From Thermoanaerobaculia bacterium (GTDB lineage: Bacteria; Acidobacteriota; Thermoanaerobaculia; Multivoradales; UBA5704), in NCBI GenBank assembly GCA_025937035.1, contig JAICSG010000183.1, forward strand, positions 1-7,377: 7,377 bases of DNA. Direction: 5' to 3'. Every line of letters starts with the position of its first letter. Positions within the stretch are counted from its first letter, which is position 1. Positions 1 through 6,088 of this stretch are shown piece by piece. Under the pieces are notes generated by a model. It was given only the letters and a program-made list of their open reading frames with translations, was not told the origin of the DNA and made no database searches. The position numbers and the translations under genes were made by a program.

Positions 1-299
1 CCCGGGCCAGGGTCCGGCGGGTCGAGGAGTTCGCGCAGGGCCGACAGGATTTGGGCGATCTGTTCGTCGTGGGCGCCCACGCGAGCATCCAGCTCGGCGA
101 GTTTTTCCATGAGCGCCTTGTGCTCGGCCACGAGGCGGCGGCCCGCCACGAATGCCCGAATTCGGAACAGACTCATTTGGACAGCCCGGGGGCTGTTCAG
201 GACCGTCGCCGCCATCAGCGCGCCGTGCTCCGTGAAGGCGTTGGGGAGGTAGCGTTGCCCACCGCGGCCCTCGTTTGAGGTCACAGATTGTGACCTCAA
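1..299 (-). pseudogene. ORF6N-domain protein, 5'-truncated C-terminal remnant, runs off the left edge
   Basis: The minus strand reads 99 codons beginning LRSQSVTSNEGRGGQRYLPN and continuing with AFTEHGALMAATVLNSPRAV. This is the C-terminal half of the ORF6N domain, a putative DNA-binding module of phage and mobile-element proteins. A helical tail follows (MEKLAELDARVGAHDEQIAQ), ending in DPPDPGP near the edge, so the natural C-terminus should lie a few codons outside. The N-terminal half of the domain (the usual segment ending FQLT..E) is absent. In the same frame, four codons upstream of the TTG, lies the TAG that ends the zinc-ribbon gene. There is no ATG, but GGGGAG lies 7 nt before TTG at 299-297, so translation of the fragment coupled to the upstream gene is conceivable. 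Family assignment is fairly sure. Whether it is expressed is unknown, and I favour a decayed remnant. Confidence 0.66.
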
Positions 300-302
300 A
301 CG
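272..302. repeat. 31-bp perfect palindrome (14-bp arms, 3-bp centre)
   Basis: The left arm CGTTTGAGGTCACA (272-285), centre GAT (286-288) and right arm TGTGACCTCAAACG (289-302) pair perfectly. The palindrome straddles the start of the ORF6N fragment, 10-40 nt beyond the stop of the zinc-ribbon gene. Read from 275 on plus it encodes LRSQIVTSN, and read from 299 on minus it encodes LRSQSVTSN. It can form a strong hairpin in mRNA, but no T-run follows on either strand, so it is not a standard intrinsic terminator. Confidence 0.9.
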
Positions 303-311
303 GCCTCTCCC

Positions 312-953
312 CTACGCCGACTTCTGACCACACTCCGGACAGAACCGCGGGCTTCCCTCCAGCGACGCGCCGCAGCCCGTGCAGAATTTCTTCTGCGCGG
401 CGGCCGTGGAGGGGGTGCCGCACTCGGGACAGAACTTGGCGCCGCCGGTCTTGGCGCCGCAGGCCTTGCAGGTGGCGCCGGTGACCTGGCCGATGTCCCG
501 GTTCTTGAGCCAGTCGACCTGATGGGCCTTGTCGAAGGCCTGCTGCTTGGCGGCCTCGGCCTGGGCGGAGGCGATCTCCTCGTCGAGATCGGGGGCGCAC
601 CACTCGCAGAGGCCCGCCTTCTCGTTGAAGCAGACCGGCCCGCAGACCCAGCGGCCGCAGCGCGTGCACTGCTTGAAGATGGGACGGATCTCCTCCGTCG
701 CCTCCTTCAGGGCGGCGTCGTGGGCCGGACCTCCCACCGCGCGCTGGATCTGGTAGGCGGTGTCCGAGACCTTCCCGAACAGCCCGCCGAAGAGCCCGCC
801 CGCCACCTCGGCCGCCGTGGCCGCGAGGCCCAGCTTGGAGCTCTTGAAGGTCGACATGTAGCCGTTGCCGCACTTCTCGCAGTAGAACTTGAACTGGTAG
901 CCGCGGTCGGTCGAAAGATCCTCGTAGTTGCCCGTAAACTCAACTTTGCCCAT
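312..953 (-). CDS. Multi-zinc-ribbon protein of unknown function, 213 aa
   Basis: The protein has four Cys-rich modules. The first is CEKC (Cys25/28). The second is a cluster CTRC..C...C.......CEWC (Cys96, 99, 104, 108, 116, 119). The last two are C-terminal zinc ribbons, each CxxC...FCPECG (162/165/175/178 and 191/194/205/208). Between modules 1 and 2 lies a Gly-rich hydrophobic stretch (about 42-62, AGGLFGGLFGKV), and residues 122-145 form an acidic/Ala-rich helix. There is no signal peptide. It resembles a family of cytoplasmic zinc-ribbon proteins annotated only by domain, sometimes seen near SPFH-type genes. I cannot assign a reaction; metal-stabilised protein or nucleic-acid binding is the general expectation. 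The ATG at 953 is supported by GGAGAAGGA about 8 nt upstream. It lies 59 bp after the SIR2-like gene on the same strand, with its own promoter-like element at 989-998, so it may be expressed with or without that gene. Confidence 0.88.
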   Translation of the reverse strand: MGKVEFTGNYEDLSTDRGYQFKFYCEKCGNGYMSTFKSSKLGLAATAAEVAGGLFGGLFGKVSDTAYQIQRAVGGPAHDAALKEATEEIRPIFKQCTRCGRWVCGPVCFNEKAGLCEWCAPDLDEEIASAQAEAAKQQAFDKAHQVDWLKNRDIGQVTGATCKACGAKTGGAKFCPECGTPSTAAAQKKFCTGCGASLEGSPRFCPECGQKSA

Positions 954-988
954 CGTTTGGTCCTTCTCCGCAATTGGTTCGGCCCGCT

Positions 989-998
989 ATGGTAGCAC
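989..998 (-). promoter_or_regulatory. Extended -10-like promoter element for the zinc-ribbon gene
   Basis: The minus strand reads GTGCTACCAT, i.e. TGn followed by TACCAT (TAnnnT). A start of transcription about 7 nt downstream (near 982) would leave a leader of roughly 29 nt containing the GGAGAAGGA ribosome binding site. No good -35 hexamer is seen, as is common with extended -10 promoters. A near-identical box precedes two other genes in the window (6046-6056 and 6071-6080). Confidence 0.5.
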
Positions 999-1012
999 GG
1001 CCTGCGGACGGC

Positions 1013-2113
1013 TCATTCAGGGCTGGAGATCTGGTCGAGCAGGGCGGGGATGTCGTCGTAGTCCTCGACCCAGATGGTCTTGACGCCCATGGACTCGAAG
1101 AGGTTGCGGTCGTAGGCGTCGGCCTGCTCGAGGATGGCCCGCACGGGCTCCTTGAGCTCCGGGATGTCGTCGGGCGGCGGGATGTCCATCTCCTTGCGGA
1201 ACCGCCGCGCCCGGTCGCGGATGTCGCGCAGGACGTTGCGCACCTCGGCCGGGGCGATCTTGTGCCGCTTCTGGATCTGCCAGTGGGCCGGGATTTCCCC
1301 GAAGACGTAGCTCGCGTCGAGCAGCCGGCGGAGGTTGGGGTCGAGCATCGACAGGCCGATGAAGAGGACCGTGTTGTGCCGGAGGTAGTTGACGATCGAG
1401 GTCAGGGCCCAGTGGAAGACGGAGGTGGTCAGGCCGTGGTAATCGTCCTCGGTGAAGACGAGCCGGCATTCCTCCACGTCCCCCTTCTGCGGCAGGAAGC
1501 CATGGGGGTGGAGGATGGGGAGGGACCTTTCGCGGCTCCGCCGGGCACTCCAGACCGGCCGGAAGTCGATGCCGCCGTCGAGCTTCCGCTCCAGCAGATC
1601 GTCGTAGTTGAAGGAGACGACCGCCGCGACCCCCTTCTGGTCCCCGGACTTCTTGATGAAGTCGGCCACGGCGGTGAGCGTGGTCGGCTCGTGCGGAGTG
1701 GGGGGGTGCTTGGGGTAGAGGTGCTGGCGAACCTTCTCGAGGAACAGGGCGTGGGGGTCCTCCTCGCGCCGGGAGCGGCTCGCCCGGCGGCGGATCTCGT
1801 TCTTGACCACGCGGGCGAGGATGATCGGATCGTATTCGTAGTAGTCGACCAGCCAGGAGGCGAGGGAGCGCCGGAAGGGGAGGTCGATCGATTCCAACCG
1901 GCGAGCCAGGTCGGTCTGGTCGAAGACGATCTCCAGGACCAGATCCTTCCAGGTGGGGATTCCGTAGGGCTTGGAGACGCCGGCGCCGAGGAAGAGCACG
2001 AGGTCCTTCTCGGCCCAGGCGCGCCGCAGCCCCTCGAGATGGCTCCGGTTGACCAGGCTGCGGCCGACCTTCCGCTTCTCGGGCTTCTTCCGCTTGCTCT
2101 CCTCTTCGCTCAC
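1013..2113 (-). CDS. SIR2_2-family NAD-binding protein (putative NADase, candidate defence effector), 366 aa
   Basis: Residues 37-266 carry the SIR2 Rossmann motifs in order. LVLFLGAGVS (38-47) is the GAGxS nucleotide loop. SFNYDDLLE (167-175) places the catalytic-type Asn at 169. HPHG (202-205) places the catalytic-type His at 204. GLSMLDPNL (253-261) completes the set. The C-terminus (FESMGVKTIWVEDYDDIPAL, 339-358) is typical of SIR2_2 proteins. It lacks the zinc-binding Cys pairs of classical deacetylase sirtuins, so NAD hydrolysis is more likely than deacylation. Relatives with this domain act in phage defence (for example ThsA, DSR1/2, SIR2-pAgo, SIR2-HerA), usually fused or partnered; this one has no other domain. 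The first ~20 residues are Lys/Arg-rich. The GTG start at 2113 has GGAG 7 nt upstream. The frame is open much further upstream, but that stretch is antisense to the glycosyltransferase. The downstream neighbour is the zinc-ribbon gene. Family confident, activity inferred. Confidence 0.88.
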   Translation of the reverse strand: MSEEESKRKKPEKRKVGRSLVNRSHLEGLRRAWAEKDLVLFLGAGVSKPYGIPTWKDLVLEIVFDQTDLARRLESIDLPFRRSLASWLVDYYEYDPIILARVVKNEIRRRASRSRREEDPHALFLEKVRQHLYPKHPPTPHEPTTLTAVADFIKKSGDQKGVAAVVSFNYDDLLERKLDGGIDFRPVWSARRSRERSLPILHPHGFLPQKGDVEECRLVFTEDDYHGLTTSVFHWALTSIVNYLRHNTVLFIGLSMLDPNLRRLLDASYVFGEIPAHWQIQKRHKIAPAEVRNVLRDIRDRARRFRKEMDIPPPDDIPELKEPVRAILEQADAYDRNLFESMGVKTIWVEDYDDIPALLDQISSPE

Positions 2114-2167
2114 GTTCCGTCTCCGTGCCCGATTTGTGCCAAAGTACTGTGCCAGAGTACCGCATTC
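2114..2167. promoter_or_regulatory. 54-bp divergent promoter region with tandem 13-bp repeats
   Basis: This spacer separates the SIR2-like gene (minus) from the glycosyltransferase-TPR gene (plus). It holds two abutting direct repeats, GTGCCAAAGTACT (2136-2148) and GTGCCAGAGTACC (2149-2161), identical at 11 of 13 positions. On minus they contain TACTTT (2146-2141) and TACTCT (2159-2154), both TAnnnT -10-like. The first would give a leader of about 20 nt including the GGAG site. On plus, GTGCCAGAGT resembles the GTGCTAGCAT element seen at 6071 and ends 9 nt before the ATG. The repeats could be promoter duplication or an operator. Confidence 0.45.
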
Positions 2168-3955
2168 ATGAGCTCCCCGCGCCGTCCGGGCCGTCCGCTG
2201 CTCCTCGCCATCCTGGCGCTGGCTCTCGCCCTGCGCCTGGCCCACCTGTGGGCGGTGCGCGGCCAGCCGTTCTTCGCCTCCCTGGTGATGGACAGCCAGG
2301 AGTACGACCGCTGGGCGCAGGGGATCGCGGCCGGCGACTGGCTGGGCTCGGGGGTGTTCTTCCAGGCGCCGCTCTACCCATACCTGCTGGCCGCCGTCTA
2401 CGTGCTCCTGGGACACCGGCTGGCGCTCGTCTATCTCCTCCAGATCGTCCTCGCGGTCGCCGGCTGCTGGGCCCTCTACCGGGCCGGCCGCGAGATGGAT
2501 GGCGAGGGGACGGGGCTCGGAGCGGCGCTGCTGGCGGCGGTCTACGGCCCGTTCCTGTTCTACGACGTGCAGCTCCTCAAGGAGTCGCTGGCCGTCACGG
2601 TCACGGCTTTCCTCCTCTGGGCCCTGGCGGTGGCGCGGAACCGGCCGGGGCTCAAGGTCTGGCTCGGGGCCGGCCTCCTGCTGGGGGTGCTGGCGCTGCT
2701 GCGGGAGAACGCGCTGCTGATCCTCCCCTTTCTCCTGCCCATCGCCTGGCACCGGGAGGACCGCTGGACCGGGCTGGCTCGGCGGGGGGGCGCGATGGTT
2801 GCCGGGCTCGTCCTGGCCCTCCTGCCGGTGGCGGTCCGCAACGGGCTGGTCGGCGGTGATTTCCTCCCCACGACCTCGCAGGGCGGGGTGAACTTCTACA
2901 TCGGCAACCACGCCGGGGCGGACGGCACCTACCAGCCGATCGTCCCCGGCAAGCAGATCCCGGAGCTGGAGCGCAAGGAGCCGGCGCGGGTGGCCGAGCA
3001 GGCGCTGGGGCGTCCGCTCTCGGCGGGCGAGGTCTCCCGCTACTGGCTGGGGCAAGGGTTGGCCTGGGCCTGGTCGCACCCCGGCGATTTCCTGCGCCTC
3101 CAGGTCCACAAGCTCCGCCTGTTCTGGAGCTGGTACGAGCTGCCGGACGCGGTGGACTACTACTACGCCAAGACCCTCTCGCCACCGCTCCGCCTGCCGC
3201 TGCTCGAATTCGGCGGCGCGGTGATCCTGGCCCTCACCGGGCTCCTGCTCGCCCGCCAGCGCCTGGGAGACTTCGCCCCCGCCCTTCTTTTCGCCCTCGG
3301 CTGGATGGCCTCGACGGTGATCTTCTTCCTCTTCTCGCGCTACCGCCTGCCCGCCGTCCCGGCCCTGCTGGCGGTCGGCGGCGTGACGCTGGCGGAGATC
3401 CCGGCCGCTTGGCGAAGACGGCCGCGGGAGGCGATGGGCCTGGTTGCCATCTGCCTCGCGGCCTTCCTACTCCCGCGCCTGATTGGATTCGAGCCGCGGA
3501 TGGACCTGGTTCACTACAACCTCGGAAGGCTCTACGAGGAGCAGGGGCACCTGGAGGAGGCTCAAGGCGAATATCAGGTGGCCTTCACGCTCAATCCCAA
3601 GGACTTTCTGGCCTGCCTGAACCTGGGAAACCTCGCGGCCCGCCGGCGGGACTGGCCCACGGCGCTCCGCTTCTACGAGCGGGCCGAGGCGCTGGAGCCA
3701 CGGTCGGACGACGTCCAGAGCAACCTCGGAGGCGCCTGGCTGGCGGCGGGGGACCTCGCGCGGGCCGAGCAGCACCTCGACCGCGCCCTGGCCCTGAACC
3801 CCCGGAACCTCCCCGCCCTCCAGAACAAGACCCTCCTTTTGGCGCGCCGGGGCGACCTTGCCGGCGCCCGCGAGCTCAACCGCCGGCTGCTGGAGATCGA
3901 TCCGGAGAACCCGGCGGGGCTGCGGCTGAAGGCGCGGCTGGAGCGGGCGCCATAG
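2168..3955 (+). CDS. GT39/PMT-like membrane glycosyltransferase fused to four TPRs, 595 aa
   Basis: This is a multi-pass GT-C-fold protein that would move a sugar from a polyprenyl-phosphate donor to an acceptor on the outer face of the inner membrane. The first membrane segment is about 10-30. The first outer loop carries the acidic motif DSQEYDRWAQ (42-51) expected in this superfamily. Further hydrophobic helices lie at about 67-224, followed by a hydrophilic loop (228-340). More helices lie at about 345-438, including FSRYRLP (389-395), a recurrent motif in GT39-like proteins. Residues 446-581 are four consecutive 34-residue TPRs, each ending in a N/E-P pair (LNPKD, LEPRS, LNPRN, IDPEN). 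The ATG at 2168 was chosen because hydrophobic sequence begins 10 residues later; the ribosome site is weak (AGAG only). Its 3' end overlaps the convergent glycosyltransferase by 80 bp. Sugar and acceptor are unknown. Confidence 0.85.
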   Translation: MSSPRRPGRPLLLAILALALALRLAHLWAVRGQPFFASLVMDSQEYDRWAQGIAAGDWLGSGVFFQAPLYPYLLAAVYVLLGHRLALVYLLQIVLAVAGCWALYRAGREMDGEGTGLGAALLAAVYGPFLFYDVQLLKESLAVTVTAFLLWALAVARNRPGLKVWLGAGLLLGVLALLRENALLILPFLLPIAWHREDRWTGLARRGGAMVAGLVLALLPVAVRNGLVGGDFLPTTSQGGVNFYIGNHAGADGTYQPIVPGKQIPELERKEPARVAEQALGRPLSAGEVSRYWLGQGLAWAWSHPGDFLRLQVHKLRLFWSWYELPDAVDYYYAKTLSPPLRLPLLEFGGAVILALTGLLLARQRLGDFAPALLFALGWMASTVIFFLFSRYRLPAVPALLAVGGVTLAEIPAAWRRRPREAMGLVAICLAAFLLPRLIGFEPRMDLVHYNLGRLYEEQGHLEEAQGEYQVAFTLNPKDFLACLNLGNLAARRRDWPTALRFYERAEALEPRSDDVQSNLGGAWLAAGDLARAEQHLDRALALNPRNLPALQNKTLLLARRGDLAGARELNRRLLEIDPENPAGLRLKARLERAP

Positions 3956-6038
3956 GCAGAAACTCATACACCCTGTTCGTCGGATCCTCATAGCGCAGAG
4001 CGAAGAGGCGCGGCGACGAGGCCGCCCATCGGTCCTCGATCGGAAAGTCGAACTGAGGGTAGCGGCTCAGGTGGACCCAGCGGATGTGCTGCTTCGCCAG
4101 GTTGGTCACCCAGGCTATGGGGTCGGGATCGACCCGCGGCTGGCACTCCGGATACTCCCAGGCCCTCTGGTGATCGGCCGCGTTGACGTTGACATAGCGG
4201 GCGTCCCGCTCCAGGCGCGGCCCCATGGCCGGATACTGGAAGTAGTTGTTGGGCGCGTGGACCGAGGCCACCGCGCCGTCGCCGCCGTGCTCGTCGAGCC
4301 ATCGCCAGCCGCCCGCGAAGAAGCGGGTGGAGGTCAGGTGGACCTGGAACTCCGTGGCCAGCGCCCGGCCCCGGTCGCGCACCCGGAAGGCCGTGAGGAA
4401 GGGCGCTCCCAGGAGGGCCAGGAGAAGGCAGGCGGCCGCCAGCTCGCGCCAGCGGCGGCGGGCGAGGGCCCGCAGGGCCGGCGAGAGGGCGAGGGCCACG
4501 GCGGCGAGGTCGGCCACGGCGATGGCGATCCGCACCCCTTCGGGCATCTCGGCGTGGAGCTGCAGGAGCCCCTGGGCCAGGAAGGCGATCGCGATCCCCT
4601 CCATCCAGCGCTCGCTGATCCGCCTCCTCTCGCCGAGCGCCACGCCGCCCGCGAAGGCCAGCCCCAGGCCCGGCATCAGATAGCGGACGTTGGCGAAGAC
4701 GTTCATGTTGTTCGAGAACGGCACCGTCAGCCAGAAGGCGAGCTCGGCCCAGACCTGCGCCCCCGCGATCAGCGACTCCCGCCGGCGCTCCCGGCCGAGG
4801 CCGAACGGCAGGAAGACCGCCGCCAGGAGCAGCACGAAGGCCTGCGGCCCCAACCCCAGCTCGAGCTCGGGGGGCTTGGTGATCCCCAGGAAGGTGTCGA
4901 TCAGCCACCCCTTCTGGATCATCGGCTCCCAGAGGTCGAGCACCGAATTCTTGCGTGGAAACCCGGAGCCGCCGTCGTTCCCCGGGCCGCTCGCCGTCTT
5001 CAGGCAGACCAGGGCGAGCGGATCGTTTCCCCAGGCGACGTTGCGGAGATAGAAGAAGCTCCCCAGCAGCGAGGCGACCACGAACGCCGCCACGATCTGC
5101 GGCACCCGGCGCCCCCAGCTCCCGCGGGCCAGCGGCACCACCGAGACCACCAGGAAGACGGCGTAGAAGACCCCCAGCACCTTGGCGCCGGCCGCGAGCC
5201 CCAGCCCGGCGCCGATCAGGATCGCCGCCCCCCAATCCGCCTCGCGAAGCCAGCGCAGGGCGAAGAAGGCCGCCGAGAGCAGGGCCGCGCCCACCAGCAG
5301 GTCCACGTATTCGGCGGCGGCGAACCGCACCACCGTGGGGGTGAGGAGCATCAGGAAGGTGGCGTAGGGCCAGTAGCGACCCGCGCCGAGCCGGCGGGCG
5401 ATCCCGCCCGTGGCGAGCCCCACCAGAGCCCAATGGGGGAGCGAGGCGAGGTTGACCCAGAATTCGCTGTGCGACGGCGCCATCCACCACCAGAACCAGA
5501 CCGAGCCGTTGGCCGGTACGTAGCCGTAGTAGTTGACCGGGATGTTGCCGAAGACGGGGTTGAGGTTGTGATCGCGCAGCCAGGTCCCGGCCAGCAGCAG
5601 GTGGTACATCAGGCTGTCCCAGGAGAGCGGCGGGCGGATCAGCCCCCGGAGCGCCTCGCTCCCCACCGCGTGCAGGGTGAGCAGCGAGAGAGCCGGGTGC
5701 CCGCGGAGGATCGCCCAGGAGCGCTGGAAGACCGCCAGAGCCGGAGCGCCGATCCCGCCCGGGGGCGGGGATTTGCGGAAGCGGATCAGCAGGGCGAGCG
5801 TGAGCGCCGCCTGAAGGGCCAGGGCGAGGTCGATGCGCAGGAGCCCCAGGCCGCCGAGCAGCAGACCGATCCCCACCGCCTCGGCGGTCGAGAGCAGGAG
5901 GGTGGCGATGGCGAGCGCCAGCGGATCGCGGCAGGCCTCCTCGCGCAACAGGCGCAGGGCTCCCAGGTATCCCCCCAGGGCGAGGAAGCCGATCGCGATG
6001 AGCGTCAAGACGGCGCCCATCAGATCGATCAGAAACAT
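3876..6038 (-). CDS. Multi-pass GT-C-like glycosyltransferase (ArnT/GT39-related), 720 aa
   Basis: This is a large integral membrane protein with hydrophobic segments through about 5-90, 195-330, 398-415, 430-468, 480-520 and 532-550. The first outer loop has SWDSLMYHLLLAGTWLRDH (139-157), the Asp-containing motif at the position of the catalytic loop in lipid-linked-sugar GT-C enzymes. NVRYLMP (450-456) resembles the RYL-P motif of that group. Residues about 551-695 form a soluble domain, probably periplasmic. The last ~26 residues are Ala/Pro-rich (APAPAAPSAAAPPG) and are encoded entirely antisense to the end of the TPR gene, suggesting loss of an earlier stop. I prefer the ATG at 6038, which begins directly with a membrane helix. 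An upstream ATG at 6080 is in frame but would lie beyond the promoter-like box. There is no ribosome binding site. Substrate unknown; a role in surface glycan or protein glycosylation is inferred. Confidence 0.82.
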   Translation of the reverse strand: MFLIDLMGAVLTLIAIGFLALGGYLGALRLLREEACRDPLALAIATLLLSTAEAVGIGLLLGGLGLLRIDLALALQAALTLALLIRFRKSPPPGGIGAPALAVFQRSWAILRGHPALSLLTLHAVGSEALRGLIRPPLSWDSLMYHLLLAGTWLRDHNLNPVFGNIPVNYYGYVPANGSVWFWWWMAPSHSEFWVNLASLPHWALVGLATGGIARRLGAGRYWPYATFLMLLTPTVVRFAAAEYVDLLVGAALLSAAFFALRWLREADWGAAILIGAGLGLAAGAKVLGVFYAVFLVVSVVPLARGSWGRRVPQIVAAFVVASLLGSFFYLRNVAWGNDPLALVCLKTASGPGNDGGSGFPRKNSVLDLWEPMIQKGWLIDTFLGITKPPELELGLGPQAFVLLLAAVFLPFGLGRERRRESLIAGAQVWAELAFWLTVPFSNNMNVFANVRYLMPGLGLAFAGGVALGERRRISERWMEGIAIAFLAQGLLQLHAEMPEGVRIAIAVADLAAVALALSPALRALARRRWRELAAACLLLALLGAPFLTAFRVRDRGRALATEFQVHLTSTRFFAGGWRWLDEHGGDGAVASVHAPNNYFQYPAMGPRLERDARYVNVNAADHQRAWEYPECQPRVDPDPIAWVTNLAKQHIRWVHLSRYPQFDFPIEDRWAASSPRLFALRYEDPTNRVYEFLPMAPAPAAPSAAAPPGSPDRSPAAGG

Positions 6039-6045
6039 GGGCGGG

Positions 6046-6056
6046 ATTGTTAGCAC
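6046..6056 (-). promoter_or_regulatory. Extended -10-like element directly before the 720-aa glycosyltransferase
   Basis: The minus strand reads GTGCTAACAAT, ending 7 nt before the ATG at 6038. TGn plus TAACAA sits where the plus-strand box at 6071 has TGn plus TAGCAT relative to its start. A transcript starting at the usual distance would begin at or within a couple of bases of the ATG, consistent with the lack of a Shine-Dalgarno sequence. Confidence 0.5.
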
Positions 6057-6070
6057 AGGGCGCCCGGCCG

Positions 6071-6080
6071 GTGCTAGCAT
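6071..6080 (+). promoter_or_regulatory. Extended -10-like element directly before the methyltransferase
   Basis: GTGCTAGCAT contains TGn-TAGCAT and lies 8 nt before the GTG start at 6089. The expected transcription start (about 6086-6088) leaves almost no leader. The box forms one arm of the inverted repeat shared with the minus-strand element at 6046-6056. Confidence 0.5.
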
Positions 6081-6088
6081 CCGCGCCC

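Noticed and set aside
51..278. 75-codon plus-strand open frame at the left edge
   Set aside because: It is antisense to the ORF6N fragment, whose peptide is recognisable on minus; the plus translation has no family features.
272..302. Intrinsic terminator for the SIR2/zinc-ribbon transcript
   Set aside because: The hairpin is strong and well placed after the stop at 312, but no T-run follows it. Its coding phase in the ORF6N motif explains it better.
2126..2142. Sigma-54-like box on minus (TTGGCAC, 5 bp, GGGCA)
   Set aside because: The GG-N10-GC spacing fits, but the -12 half is poor (GGGC instead of TTGC). The predicted start would fall about 2 nt before GTG 2113, cutting off the ribosome binding site.
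974..2167. Upstream in-frame extension of the glycosyltransferase-TPR frame by 398 codons on plus
   Set aside because: It is antisense to the well-recognised SIR2-like gene, its composition (Val/Asp/Glu/Gly-rich) has no domain, and a hydrophobic N-terminus starts just after ATG 2168.
2114..3109. Upstream in-frame extension of the SIR2-like frame on minus
   Set aside because: It is antisense to the glycosyltransferase, with Arg/Gln/Pro-rich translation. GTG 2113 has a good ribosome binding site and directly precedes the domain.
3988..5490. 500-codon minus-strand open frame
   Set aside because: Alternative frame of the same membrane protein gene. It is Arg/Gly/Pro-rich and lacks the clear membrane helices and motifs of the chosen frame.
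4071..6053. 660-codon plus-strand open frame
   Set aside because: It is a shadow of the 720-aa membrane protein in GC-rich DNA: low-complexity Gln/Glu/Arg/Pro-rich translation with no motif.
6047..6088. TTG 6047 or GTG 6071 as methyltransferase start
   Set aside because: Both are in frame, but they overlap the promoter-like boxes, lack ribosome binding sites and add residues with no family match. GTG 6089 fits better.
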